Assembly: GCF_037975245.1 (NCBI RefSeq)
Contig: NC_092569.1
Coordinates: forward strand, 5,822,501-5,886,500
Direction: 5' to 3'
DNA: 64,000 nucleotides
From: Apostichopus japonicus
Taxonomy: Eukaryota; Echinodermata; Holothuroidea; Aspidochirotida; Stichopodidae
In this document: positions 13,240-25,484 of the stretch, piece after piece
Layout: each line of letters begins with the position of its first letter
Position numbering within the stretch: position 1 is the first letter of the stretch
Program-made: the position numbers and the translations under genes
The notes under the pieces: model-generated
Database searches by the model: none
What the model was told of the DNA's origin: nothing
Seen by the model: only the letters and a program-made list of their open reading frames with translations

Positions 13240-14813
13240 GAAACTCGTTGAAATTCGGCGTGAGCACTCCGTGTGGATATATAATACCGTGATGTAATCT
13301 CCCGTTCGATTTTTTGGATGGGGTGTAGGATACCGTAACGATATCGCTCATCTGTAGAACAAGCGTAATAGACTGAACACTAATAATCTGTTCACTAAAA
13401 TGGCACTTTGCAACTACCGTAGTATTAAACGACTGTTTAGACGACTGTTTAATATACATGCAAGCACCGTACGCAACTACGAAAAACGCGAATATTTAAA
13501 GAAAAAAAAAACTTTTAAACGGCTAATATGTTAATGCCATGGTCTAATCATTATGTGACAAGGTTTAATCGCATATGTTTCATTTCGCGGAGTGGGAATG
13601 TTCGACTGCGCGTTTAGGGGCACAGGGCCCGTTGCCCTTCGTCTCATATACCCATATGCTCAATAACAGAACCCGAGCGCATTTGGCATATTTTCTTCTG
13701 AACCCACGAAGCTAGTTTACTACTTGTTTTCTTCTTTTTGTCACACTTGCTCTCCTCTCCCTCCACCTCCACCTTCACGTGTTTCTGCACTACTCATCTT
13801 GTGGCCATCCTCTTACCCCCCCCCCCCCCCCAAAGATACACAATGCCCGGCTAATTATTTAACTAGACGGGTTGTAGCAACACTAATTATGCATACAAGG
13901 TCTAATGATATTGTAATAGACTTTACGCATTGCTATATATAAACCGAAGCCCACATTATATATACAGTACGGTACAACACAAGAAACCAACACCCCCCCC
14001 CCTCACATACACACACAAACAACCATTCTATCCATCATATCCACTCGTGACATATAACCAGCAATAGAACAACAACAACAAAAACAACAACATCAATGAT
14101 GGGTTCTCGACCTTGCTAGTTCTAGGGCAAATTATTTACTTTTAATGCAACCTTCTTTACACTGATAAGTATGGGCGGCCGTTTGGGAAAGAAATAAAAC
14201 CACGAAACAAATAAACAAAATCAACAGGAAAGAAAAATGAAAGAGAGGAAATATGCAAAATGAACAAACATATATATAATATCAATGTTGAATGTGAAAG
14301 GCACAATTAGAAAGAGAAATAAAAATAATGAAGGGAATCAATTGTAACAAATTCAGTAGAAGGAATCTGAAAACTTAACAGTGTACGTACACCAAGGAAT
14401 CCCAAGGAAAACAGTCATATGCTACGATACGTTCGGTCGCAAAACATTGGTGTCATATGGAACTGATTAAAAAGACAAACATATCAAACACATACAACCA
14501 AAGGATAAACAAGGAGCAATGGGAAGTCAAAATTGATTCACTTGTCAGAACAAAAAGAACAAGGGCCACCTTATAAACGAAGCAAAGGACGTTCGCACTA
14601 AATCAAAACGAACGTTCACGCGAAACGAAGGAGTGCTAATGAACTAAAACAACAGATGCCGCTTTTTGGTTTTCCTTGACCATGTTATAAATATGTTATT
14701 ACGAAATGTAGTTACGTCATCTTGTATGCACGACAAGTCGACACTTCTGTCCAACCACGCTGCACCGTGCTTCACAAGGTCAGTGAACTGTGTGGGCTAA
14801 TCGTGTTGTTATT
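13240..14813. other. Intergenic DNA, no recognised gene
   Basis: Poly-C runs near 13816 and 13993 and simple A-rich stretches. A 25-base segment at about 13294-13332 recurs inverted at about 11579-11606 (core CATCCAAAAAATCGAACGG), suggesting a decayed dispersed repeat. No coding exon recognised. Confidence 0.4.
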
Positions 14814-15298
14814 GTGCCCACAGGGCAGTTTTTAACCGGACCAGAGACAGACGAGTGTCACATTGTCTTCAAGCAGTATAGTATGAAAAATCAAGATCGA
14901 ACCGCTGCCATTGAACAGCTGCGCCAGGTATCAGCTTTGTTCAGTACTGCATTCACCAACCTAGGGCAGTCAGTTGATGTGATACAGTTAGAAGGCCCAC
15001 GTTACTAATATCTACTAATACTATAGTAACGTGGGCTTTCTAGTAACGTGGGCCTTCTAACTGTATCAGATCAACTGACTGCCCTAGGGTGGTGAATACA
15101 GTACTGAGCAAAGCTGATACCTGGCGCAGCGTAACAGGCCTTCTACAAGTACAAGCTCTTCGAGCTAGTGCTTTTACCAATGCAAGTACCACTGGGCATG
15201 TTGGCCCAGCCAGCGCTTCTAATAGACCAAAGGGGCCGACGTCGATCAGTGCCCACAGGGCAGTTTTTAACCGGGCCAGTGGCAGACGAGGGACACTA
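14814..15298. repeat. Palindrome with flanking direct repeats
   Basis: Inverted arms at about 14919-15007 and 15041-15130 (roughly 89 bases, few mismatches) surround a loop of about 33 bases that holds a further copy of TAGTAACGTGGGC. Outside the arms, GTGCCCACAGGGCAGTTTTT begins directly repeated segments at 14814 and 15249. The open frames across it on both strands are by-products of the symmetry. The family is unknown to me. Confidence 0.8.
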
Positions 15299-15740
15299 CC
15301 GTACTGATTATCATAGACAGGCCTAGTCACCGTGACCGAGTATATATGTGATTGATGATATGACGCCAAGAGACAAAATTGCTATGCAGCAAGATCCGGT
15401 TCGAGCTGCGCCGTTACCGTGTGCTGAAGGCATTCCTAAAATTATCAAAGAGGTGTGCTTAGTAAATCGCCCTCTGTTTGTTTTGATTTTGCCGGCTGTT
15501 CGTTTTTGCCCTCTGTTCGGTTTGGTTCTGGCCCAATGTTCATTTTGATTCTGGCCCAACGTTTGTTTTCATTTTGGGGAAACTTTCTAATGTAAGAGCG
15601 ATCTTTCATTTAGTTCGCGCAGTCATGTCGTTTATCGGTGGCGTGGTGTAGTTTAATTTGGTCGTTTTTTCAGTTTCCTTTTGGTTCATCTTTTTCTTAT
15701 CATGGGAATATCTAGCTTTATATTCGTTCTATCACTGTGT

Positions 15741-15742
<2 letters not shown>

Positions 15743-15779
<37 letters not shown>
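15743..15779. repeat. (TA)n microsatellite
   Basis: About 18 TA units immediately before a full copy of the tRNA-bearing repeat. Confidence 0.95.
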
Positions 15780-15780
<1 letters not shown>

Positions 15781-16170
15781 TCATTACGATTTTCATTTAT
15801 ATATATTCATTTGCCTTTGTCGTTTACCTCCATTGCATTAACATAAAGTCTGTTCAAAGTATCTCTTTCGAGATCCGGCTTTAGGAATCACAAATGATTT
15901 TCGAGTTGGATAGCATCATGTTTGATTTCTAGAGTAGGGCAAAATATGTCACCAAAAACAGAACTAGTATTGTTCGATATAGGTGACAAACGCCTACAGT
16001 GGAATTACGATCTTCCTTACCGGTTTCGAACCTCTGGACATACAATCAGCGTCCATAGGTTGGACGGTTGGACGTTAGTTAAGGTGTCCGCGTACAAAGC
16101 GGGAGGCCCGGGTTCGAGTCCCGGTGGAGGCTGGAAGTTTTTTCACTGTTCTGGAGTTTCCTTTTCATTA
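15780..16170 (+). repeat. tRNA-bearing dispersed repeat, most complete + copy
   Basis: In order it holds ACTCATTACGATTTTCATTT, a segment with CATTTGCCTTTGTCG, GATAGCATCATGTTTGAT, AAACAGAACTAGTATTGTTCG, CGCCTACAGTGGAATTACG, a tRNA-like part at about 16050-16131 and then TTTTTTCACTGTTCT. The tRNA-like part has a 5-bp stem TCCGC/GCGGG closing the loop GTACAAA, and a B box GGTTCGAGTCC. Compared with the 35.4-kb copy, the A-box region is altered by a short GGTTGGACG duplication, so it is not a working tRNA gene. Confidence 0.85.
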
Positions 16171-16189
16171 CTGGGGAGTGACTCTCGCT

Positions 16190-16560
16190 ACGGGGGGGGG
16201 GGGAGGGGACTCTCGTAGTATGGTGACCGGAACTCCTTTTCTGGGAGAGGGAGTAAATACTATTCGTCTGTGTGTATGCGCGAGTGTGTGGGTGTCTGTT
16301 ACATCTGTTACAATTATTTAGTTTTATCTAAATGGCCTGGCCGAGTTTCCTCAAACTCGATATGAGGTGCACGTCAAAGGTCAGAGTTAACAGGTCAAAT
16401 TAAGCGAAAAGCGATTTGTTGCTATAATTCCAAGGTGAAACATTGAAATGATGTGCAACCTTCACATGCATAATAAGGATGTTAAGTAACACATTTGTTT
16501 ATCATGGCAAGTGTGGTAAAAGGTCACGAGTTATACTGTCAAATGTATATTACGTTAAAT
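16190..16560 (+). repeat. Diverged dispersed repeat rich in GGTCA
   Basis: It shares an ordered set of weakly conserved blocks with 27000-27430: a GGCCGA block, AGGTCAAATTAAGCGAAAAG against AGGTTAAATTGAGTGAAAAT, an AAACATTGAA block and AAAGGTCACGAG against CAAAGGTTACAC. A shorter relative lies near 43150-43250. No coding frame was seen. Confidence 0.5.
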
Positions 16561-19500
16561 GGTACAGATGACAAAAGCTACCCGAGCTAGGTCCTGGACA
16601 CAAAACCTGTACCGGACTGATAACTTCTTAGCCCTAGTTCCTTTTCATCGGGGACTGTGACGACTTGACAGGTGCATTACCACGACCTATACATCATGCA
16701 AGAATGACAAGTACAGTGTTTTGATTGAAAATATTTCAAAGCAATTGATCCGCTATACGTCTATATATGTGCTTCGTCATCATTCTGTTGTATACGCTTA
16801 ACGTACAAACACAATGCCTGTCACCTTTATTCGCTATCTTTATTTTGCTTACATTCTGTGCTGACGTAATCTGAGATCCTAGTTACCAAGTGCATGTACC
16901 AAGTTATTCATAACCCTCCGTGGTAAAATAAGTTTTATTTACGAGTAAAACCGTAGTCTATAACGCTATAAGCTATAATGAAAAACTTCCGCCTTCCATA
17001 AGTGAGGTAACTTTCAGTTAAAGGGGTTATACTGTGTGCTAACTAATAACTGAACCTACAGGTTATTTGATATGAACGGTATGTGTACATCTCAGGACAA
17101 TCAGTGATTATAAATAACCATTGGTCGCTAATGAATGTCCTACTGAGTGCCCCAGCCCGGGTGCAGCAGATGAAAAACTGCTGGGGTGGGGTGGGGGGGG
17201 GGGGGTTAGGTGGGGTGGTTTGATACGAACTTAGATGGCCAGTGGGACGTGTGACTGTCATTTGGAGGGGTCAAGCTAGACAATTAACAAATCACTTCAC
17301 ACGTGAATATTCAGTGAATACCGTATAGCACAAATTCATTTGCGATTGAAGTCCAACAAAGGGCATTTTTCATGAGAGACAAAGCACTTCTTGATAATAA
17401 AAAAAAAGATGGAAGCGGGTCCTTTATGTTATCAAAGTGTGGATGGGTTAGCTGCCCCTTGTGTCCGACCAGGCCCGCGGTCTCATCCACTGGTCCCTGC
17501 CTCTCAGCGGGCCCTGCATGATGTACTTACTTCTCTAACATTAATGTTGGCTTCGACCAATCTATTGCGCGTAGCTGGCATACATGTTATAAGTGCACTT
17601 GCATCAATTTCTGTACAAACGTAACTGGAAACCGAGGGACATCTGTTGAAGATTTTGACTCTGATACGAAGAAGAAAGTAACAAAAGTAGATTGTTTGCA
17701 TGAAAAGGCAAATCGACTTGTAGTAAGTCTGTATAGTGACGACAACTTTCAGCTATTGTTTGCTTTGTCTAAATATAGATGACAAACTGGGAAAGTTTCT
17801 TTAATGGTCATAAAATATAGATTAAAGTGCACAAATTGAGACATCAGTGACCGCTTGATTCAACTTGGATCGTCCACGGTTCACGATGATCATGCACGTG
17901 GAGGGGTCGTGTGGGGTGGGGTAGGGAGTGGTTGGAAGCTGTGCCCTTAGAGGTAAACATTTGTTTCATTTTCAGATCATAAATCGTCATCTTTATGCCA
18001 TTTCTGTGTAACATGATTATAATGAATCAATACTAAACTCACTTGGGTTTGTTGATTTTCGTTAATATAGGTTATTATCATTGTTTCGTTAAGAGATCCA
18101 TGCTTCCGTGGATCAAGTTGGGTAGATGTATGTGGGTGGGGTGGGTAAGGCATCAGAACATATTTTCATATCATAAGAATCGTTTTGAATATGGCTGTAA
18201 CAAACTTGTTTGTACCTGGTCGTCCTCTTTAACCACAATTCACGCACTTACCAACAGTATCCTCACATAGACACACTGTTGTCCTGTTTGACGCATTACT
18301 CATACAATTTGACCAATTATGAATTTCCCGGATGTCAATCGTCCATGATGTCGATACGTTAACGTACAATCTCTCTCTCTCTTCATATAAATATATATAA
18401 TTGTATCTATAACAACAGACTAACCTTAAATAACGTCGTTTCAAGAACAGGATTTCTTCGAAATTTAAAGTGAGGAAAATATAATCGTCTGCATGGAAAC
18501 TAATATATTGTGAGTATTAACTATACTAAGTATATGTCATATAAACATTTTATTTAACTTTTTTATATGAATTGTGAGTTATAAATAGATAATGGTGTGT
18601 CTTCTTTGTTCGCGCATGGTCAAAATGTAGTATAGTTGTACGATAAAGCTACAGTAATGAATTTTTTGAGCATAGTTACTTGAATAATTCTTTATGGTTT
18701 TATTAAGATCAACATGACCCAAACTTGTGCTGTTCAAAGAAAAGAAGAGGTTTTCTTTTATTTACATATTATTATTATTTATTATAAATTTTATATATCA
18801 TATAAATGGCTTATGTATGGAATGTAGAAAAGTTTTAAAGAGAAATGGTCTGGGGCTTATTAATTCTGGTAACGCCTTCGGTCACCCCCCCCCCCCCCAC
18901 TAATGTGTCACTTCTGGTGTACGTCCTTCCTATATGTATATTGTAGTTTGTATTCTCTTCGGACTTGTTTTTGTTCCCAGTGTATGGAGTATTTATTTGT
19001 TGTTGTTGATGATGTTATTTATCACACATCGAATTAGTATTAGCCTATAGCTTTACGTCTATTTCTAATACTGTCTGTACTTTTGTATAGCTGTGGCATG
19101 TTTGCCACAACTTGCCATTTAAACTGTGAGTTTCCCTTCAATGATTTTCACGAAAGGTGCAAAATCACGGACAAGTTCTTTATACATGTCCTACATGATT
19201 GTACTGGCCAGATACGTAATAATGAGAACTAGGGATAATGATAACAGGGAGTGTTATGGAACAACTCCCTGGTTATAATGTGTCAGACTAGCCCTGCAAA
19301 AGGATTACTCTAGCGTGTTGTAGGGGATAAAAGAACAGTTGCAGAGTGGGGACATTTGGACTTGTATAGAAGGGGAACTTAAACTCCTAGCAGGCTGGTT
19401 TTAGTTTCAACCAACTCCTACATGCCGTTTTCAAATATGGCAACCTGTATAGTAGTAGAAATAGTCTATACATATATCTATAGATATACATAAACAAAAC

Positions 19501-20319
19501 ATGTTTGTTTCAAATTGGTTTGAAAACAAAAATGGCTTTGGAGTTCCTTCCCTGCCAATCGTAAATATACCTACGACATTTTTCCTGTAAAAACAGAAAG
19601 ACGGCTATATTAATTATACACAATAAATGATTATTTAGATCTTCCAATTATATTTCTTCTTTCTCGCTTATCAATGTTATATGCTTAGAATTTGTTTGCG
19701 AGCTATACTTGGGTAAAATTTATCTTAATGTTGTTTTTTGACATATTGTGCTTGATTAAGACGAAAATAAGGAATACACAAACCTAACTATCATTATTGG
19801 TCTGTGATATAGAGATAACTCTTTTTCCATTCGGGAGATATCGCACAGTTTGTGTTTCTTCCCAAACAAGGTAGGAGACTTGATCAAGTCTAAATATGAC
19901 ACATGTGCTTCAAATTGTTTATATTTTCTCTTTGTTTTTAACAACAAATAATCTGTCATGGAGATGGGTTTCGCTAATGCTTAATGAAATATATTGAACC
20001 TCTAAGTTTATGCCAATGTTATTTTTTTTTGTTAAACTATAATTCCTCACTGTTTGCGTTCGTCGCAAAGATTTCTGTCACATTATTGAAAGGTGATGAT
20101 GGTTCGGTCTCTTTTAAACAAATAAAAGGAATAATCAATTTGAGAACAAGATAAAAAACAAATTCACAGACATGAACGAGAGCACAAAGTATACAGAAAA
20201 TTATACGTTTCGGTGAAATCGTATAATGTTGTTTTGTTGTAAACTTATTTCACTGTGTTGCTTTAAAAACGAAAGATTACTAAACGTAACTTCATTGCAT
20301 TTGTTTTGTTTATTTGCAG
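16561..20319. other. Intergenic DNA upstream of the first PPxY gene
   Basis: AT-rich sequence with poly-G near 17190 and poly-C near 18886. On the minus strand at about 17537-17613, a segment reading EIDASALITCMPATRNRLVE lies between a possible acceptor and a GTAAGT donor. I cannot assign it to a family and do not call it a gene. Nothing else is supported. Confidence 0.4.
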
Positions 20320-21577
20320 GTTTTATTGACTTTTTGTGGACATATATGTGCACGTATTTTAAAGTTTTGATTAGCTTCCTGGTGTACGCCCAACTTTAAA
20401 GACGAAAGTTAGAGAGAAAAAATAACTTCATTGATGTCTCAAGATGATGTTTGAGAGTAAGTTCCAGGATATAAAGTTAATGTTTATAAACTTCAATATT
20501 TCGTAGAAGTCAACATCTTATTGAATGTTGATAAGCAGTTTAGCGAGACATGCAAACACATATTTGGTAAGCTTTAAATCAAGAACTCTTGGTCTCAGAC
20601 GGGACGATCCTTCAAACAATCGAATTAGAAAAGGAGACTTGAAAGGCGCGGGAGGGGGAGGGGTAGGAGGATGGGGTGGGGGGGGGGAGGTAAGGTCTGG
20701 TGCGATAACTATATGTGATTCTCACAACTGCAGTCCGTAATGACAAGTACAGTAGCGGTGTTGATGGAGAGGTCGCAGGGTGCATGGGAAAGTATTCTTG
20801 TGCTTGATTTCCGTACTACACAGAAATTCTGGGATTCAGCAGACACTATTCGGCGAAAACCAACAAACAAATGGATTCAAACTTCGAGCGCGTTTATTCG
20901 TTACTTTGAGGGTCAGGGAGGAGTGCATGGAGGGGTGGGGGGGGGGGCGCCGAGGGAGTGGGAATATTCGGTACGATATTAATACAGTTGCAATAACATG
21001 GGAGCAAAGTTCTACCTTTTATAGTAGTAGATAAGGAGCAAGATCAAGAGAAATGAATCATATGAACTGAATGATTTATGTCGATTTCTCTGATTTGCAT
21101 CACCATAGTAACTCTCCTTTCTCTCTCTCTCATTTCTGTTTTATTGCAGATGTGCCTGTCATAGGCAATCTAGTACCATGGCTTCTATCCGTTCTCATAG
21201 CCCTAGCCGTTATTGGTATTCTAGCGTGGATATATTGTCTCATGAAAACATGTAGCTTAGTTCGTCAAGAAGCTAGTATCCCGCTTCGAGAAGAGGAAAA
21301 CTTGGACACTGGACAAGAGAATATTAGTCCTGCTAATAGGACAAACTTTACCTCTTCTCAGTCGTTTCGTGTTAAAGCACCAACCTATGCCTCATATGAC
21401 TTCCACCCTCACCCACCTCCTTCATATGATGAAGTGATTTCGACTTGCGGGAGGGGGAGAATCTGGCCTCAAGAAGGAGAAATATTTCATCATCAGGTGG
21501 ATTGTAGTACTCAAGCAGAAGCGATTAATTTATCTGGTACAATGGGACCCGACAACACAAAGTTAACCACAGATTAG
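20320..21577 (+). CDS. Small single-pass membrane protein with a cytosolic PPSY motif (predicted two coding exons)
   Basis: The firm part is the terminal exon 21150-21577. It follows a strong polypyrimidine-CAG acceptor, opens in phase 1 and encodes a hydrophobic helix, then a polar tail with PPPSYDEVIS and a stop. The best upstream partner is 20320-20456, with acceptor TTTATTTGCAG and donor A|GTAAGT, in which ATGATG at 20444 leaves exactly one base at the donor. The join gives 146 residues: about 11 outside, a helix at about 12-33, CLMKTC at its inner end (possible palmitoylation), and PPSY at 94-97. PPxY motifs bind WW domains, for example of NEDD4-type ligases; that role is inference. There is no signal peptide. 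An earlier ATG in the 5' exon (20346) opens an 18-codon frame. A candidate AATAAA is at 21883. An ectodomain exon could be missing, so the N-terminus is less certain than the tail. Confidence 0.6.
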
Positions 21578-21882
21578 TATGGATATATACATATATATAC
21601 TCTGTTCCACTGACATTATTTTATACGGACACAACGGTTTTCTACTAACATATAAAGTGTATCACACTACCCTGTTCTGGTGGTATACTAGTGCACAGGG
21701 ACGCAGGTCGGGGGTGGGGGTGGCCGAGGATGGGAGGGAACCGCGCCCCATCCGTTTTTTGGAAAACCACAAAAGTAATGAAAGTGTAATGAAAAAGTTA
21801 TTTGAAAGTGATTTTTGGTTGAGAAATTTATGAAAACTCTAATTAGAAAGAGAAATTTTGTTGAAAAAAAAAGAAGAAAAGC

Positions 21883-21888
21883 AATAAA
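21883..21888 (+). promoter_or_regulatory. Candidate polyadenylation signal
   Basis: AATAAA about 300 bases after the stop of the 146-residue PPxY protein; the position is reasonable but unproven. Confidence 0.4.
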
Positions 21889-22477
21889 AAGGTGCTGTTT
21901 AAAATAAACGATTAAATACTGGAATTTATAGAGCAGGATGCCCACAGGGTTCATTGTTTTCGGGAAGATTTGAGGTGATGTTGCTGTTTTTCCTCAAATC
22001 GCATGTCCCACTGCATGCCCTTCGAAGTTTTTTTGCCCAACCCCCTCCATTCTGGACTGAACCCCTCCCGTCACCTTTAACAGCGGATAACGTTCGGAGG
22101 AAGCAACGTACTGGGCATGAGGTATATTATTTTAGTAGAAGAGTGTATGACTTATATGATGAGAAAACCTACTATAGATGAGGGTAATGATTTTCAGTAA
22201 AAAAAAATATATTAAAAAAAATACTTTACGAAAATACCTATAATCATGACATCGCAGTTAGTTTACAATACTGTTATCAGTTGCACATCAGTCACATACC
22301 AACTTGGTTATACCATAAACGATCGTAAAAGTGAAGTAGTTGAAAACATATCTCGTTTTATTTAAAGTCACCTACTTCATACCAGGAATTGTAAAATCAA
22401 GGTTAGGCAATTAATGTTTATTTCCGGGTTTTACTGGATTCGATTGGTCCAGCCAAATCTAGCCACGATCTAAGCAC

Positions 22478-22552
22478 GGCATACTAGTTCAGTGGTAGAA
22501 AACCTGACTTGTATACCCGAGGTCCCTGGTTCGAATCCCGTTCTATCGGATA
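22478..22552 (+). repeat. tRNA-like SINE head
   Basis: It has an A box in TAGTTCAGTGG and a B box GGTTCGAATCC at tRNA spacing, but the ends do not pair as an acceptor stem. I read it as a SINE head or a decayed tRNA copy, not a tRNA gene. It lies next to the interrupted SINE body and points toward it. Confidence 0.6.
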
Positions 22553-22765
22553 CTTTTAGTTATTTTGCTCCTTTCACTATTGTATGTTTGTATGTATGTA
22601 TGTATTTTAGATCCTCCGGCAAGCAGGAACTCGCGAAGAAGCCATCATTGGCTTATCAAAACCGCAAGCTGACCGAAGTCAGTCCCTTAGATTCATATTT
22701 TAACGTCCATGATTACGAATTGTCAATTGTCAACAACTCTGTAACTGGACGACATACATTAAAAT

Positions 22766-24708
22766 CAGGGCTCGAAATAAGCGGCGGCCAGCGCGGCCAT
22801 GGCCGCGGGTGCCCTCGCCACTGGCCGCGATGCCCAAGGGAAAATTACTACTATCAAGGCCAGTACTGGCCTTGCCCTTTTTACCCATTGGCCTCCGTGC
22901 CTTTTGCAGGAATAGGCATTGGACAAATGCGACTTTGAGAATGAAAAAAAAAACGAATCATATGTTCCGAAAAAGCATGGCTATTATTCGCGGAAAATGA
23001 TGAAGAGCATGCTAGCGTATCGCGGTCACAGGACGTGAATAACGAACTGTGATCGAAAATTGAACATCATCACAGTACTGACCTTGGTAGTTGGTGTGAA
23101 AACGTATATGGCAAGCCATGTGGGACAAACACCGCATAATATATCCGCGTATTAATTCGAATATATACGCGTATTAATTAAATATACATGTGTTGTACAT
23201 GCGTATAGTTTCGCTTTTTGAAGCGATTTCGCGAGCCCGCCAAAATGTTTATCGTTGATATATGTACACAGCAAGAGCGGAAATGTGTTTTCGTGTACAT
23301 TCGAATTAATCCGTGCATAAATTGGATTTAATCCCCATATGTATTCTATTTAATACGTGTATATATTCGAATTAATACGTGTCTATATTCGAATTAATAC
23401 GTGTATATATTCGAATTGATATGCGGATATATTTAAGCCATATGATTGGCGAATAATATACGCGTATATATTCCAATTAATACGAGTATAAATTCCAATT
23501 AATACGCTGATATATTATGCGGTGTTTGTCCCACATGGCTTGCCATAAACGTACCGCATTCTAACGGTACACGAATGTGAGCCTATCCAACTGATTAATA
23601 TACGACCGCTCCGCGGGCTATCATTGCATTTTCGTAACGTAGTTCAGTGGGAAATTCAGTCGTAATGCAATACAGTGTTTCTAGAATCGCGAAGAAATTA
23701 TTCCAGGGACAACAATGTGAACAAAATCATCATATTCCGAGAGAGAACATGTTTAGCTTCCTAACCATATCATTCACGTATATGTATGTATAACATACCT
23801 GTATTTATCGTAAATTGAAAGAAAGTTCGAAAAAGTTTACAACCAGTAGCAGCTACGGTCAAACCACACCTGCACGCAGTAGTACCATTATACAGCTTTG
23901 GCTGATTGACGTCACAGAATCGTGCTCGCTTATTGGCTTAACAACTACATGAATGCGAGGTGATTGGTAGAATCTGGGAAATTCCCAGTAGAGTCAAGTT
24001 ACACAGGATTATTTCGGGAGGGTGTGTCACTATTGGCAATTACAAGTACACCCAATTTCAGGCGGGAGTCGGAAGACCGAATAATTATGTAGTGGAGAGT
24101 TGTACACTGGAAGCATATGCAGCTAAGTTGTATTATCGACAGTGTTTCGGCGTTGTGTATGAATTTCATAATAATAATGCTGTTTCATGGAGGAGTGTTA
24201 CGCGGCGGTTTGAGGACCCAAACCGTAGCGGGTCCGGGTATGATCATGAAAGTTCGAGCATATTTTCGCCGATGATGTTTTTTTTGGGGGGGGATGATGC
24301 TTTTTTTGGGGGGGGGGGGCCTGCGTGTATTGGGAAAAAAATCATTCCCGGTGGTACGGGTGATATCGCCTGTGACATCGGAGTGTTATAAACTTCTGTA
24401 AAATCGAGTGGGGCTAAGTGCAAGGCGCCGATGGGAAAAAAGTACTACTGTCTATGGGTGGGGGGTGGGGGGGCACAGTGACGTTCTGTATAAACTAAAA
24501 AATTAATCGAAATCAATTTTGCTGAGGAAAATAAAACAGGTTACAAATTGAGACATTCTTCGCATCATTTTTCAAAGTGGCCTTGGTGCCCTGCTCACAA
24601 TTTCAGCGTTGGCCTTGCTGCCCTCCCCACTGGCCTTGATGCCCTCCCCAAAAACATGTATTCCAAGGCCCGTTGGCCTGCCCTAGAAATTACGAAATTC
24701 GAGCCCTG
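22766..24708. mobile_element. Non-autonomous hAT-type DNA transposon, 1943 bp
   Basis: Perfect 11-bp terminal inverted repeats CAGGGCTCGAA/TTCGAGCCCTG are flanked by an exact 8-bp duplication ATTAAAAT (22758-22765 and 24709-24716). The length and nTnnnnAn pattern of the duplication, and the CAG-G ends, fit the hAT superfamily. Subterminal sequence is rich in GGCC and GCGGCC at the left and GGCCTTG at the right. I find no transposase; the open frame at 23960-24391 has no DDE or BED-type motif. The uninterrupted relative at 12.2 kb confirms the insertion limits. Confidence 0.92.
23109..23545. mobile_element. Palindromic MITE nested in the hAT-type element
   Basis: It has inverted termini of about 60 bp with few mismatches, beginning TGGCAAGCCATGTGGGAC, and is bounded by TA on both sides. 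The interior is filled with variants of ATATTCGAATTAATACG. TA flanks fit a Tc1/mariner-type target, but two bases are weak evidence. No coding sequence. Confidence 0.8.
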
Positions 24709-25224
24709 ATTAAAATCTTGGAGTGACTCGAACTCGGGACCTTATGATTGAAAGGCTCCGGCGTTAACCATTGAGCTAACATTAGGGAAAATATTTCCTG
24801 CTTCGGATTAAATGGTCAATAACAGCATTATAAGACAAATAGTAGAATCACGTTAAAGGTTTTGTCATGTTGACTAATATCTTTGATGTCGTCACGTGGT
24901 TGTGTTGATGAATCGAATTCTAGAGTGGTCATAAGGACACTCACTGACATCGAGGCCTTTCGGCTAAGATCATGCAGGTGTAGTTTCTATTCCCCTTTCC
25001 AAGGGATTCGTGGTACACATTTGACGTAACATCGTCGTGATCATATACTGTATACACTCTCGATGTGTGGGCACTGGGGCTGAGAGTGGATTAGGTTGTT
25101 TGGTTTAGTTTTCGTGCCCAGGCGCTAGCTTGGGTTAATTTTTCTTTAACAGTATCTGAGTACATGCATGGCTGCGCAATATAACAGCCCGAAGAAAGGA
25201 GGGCAAGGGGTTGAGGCGGGCAAG

Positions 25225-25240
25225 GGCAAATAGGGGGGGG
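25225..25240. repeat. Poly-G tract
   Basis: One of about 30 G or C runs of eight or more bases in this window. Confidence 0.9.
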
Positions 25241-25484
25241 GGGGGTGGTGGAAGGGTAGGAGTACTAATTCTATACTTAGACTAAAGTTTCGAGGAACAT
25301 TTCCCGAAAGAAAATTGTAAAGGTCGACCTCCAGAGTTTCATTGTTCCACAACCATCTATATTACTGTTGTACTACTGAGGCATACGCCTCGTGTTTATG
25401 GACGTAACTGAAACTAAAATATGTCTTTACCTTTAATATTCTCACACATACAGAGCGGTTCATAAAGAGCCGGTGGCATGGGGC

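Larger units (their letters stand above)
22600..24785 (-). repeat. SINE-like element interrupted by a transposon
   Basis: The body at 22610-22765 and the tRNA-like head at 24709-24785 together match the uninterrupted copy at 12040-12272. The break falls exactly at the duplicated octamer flanking the hAT-type element. Confidence 0.8.
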
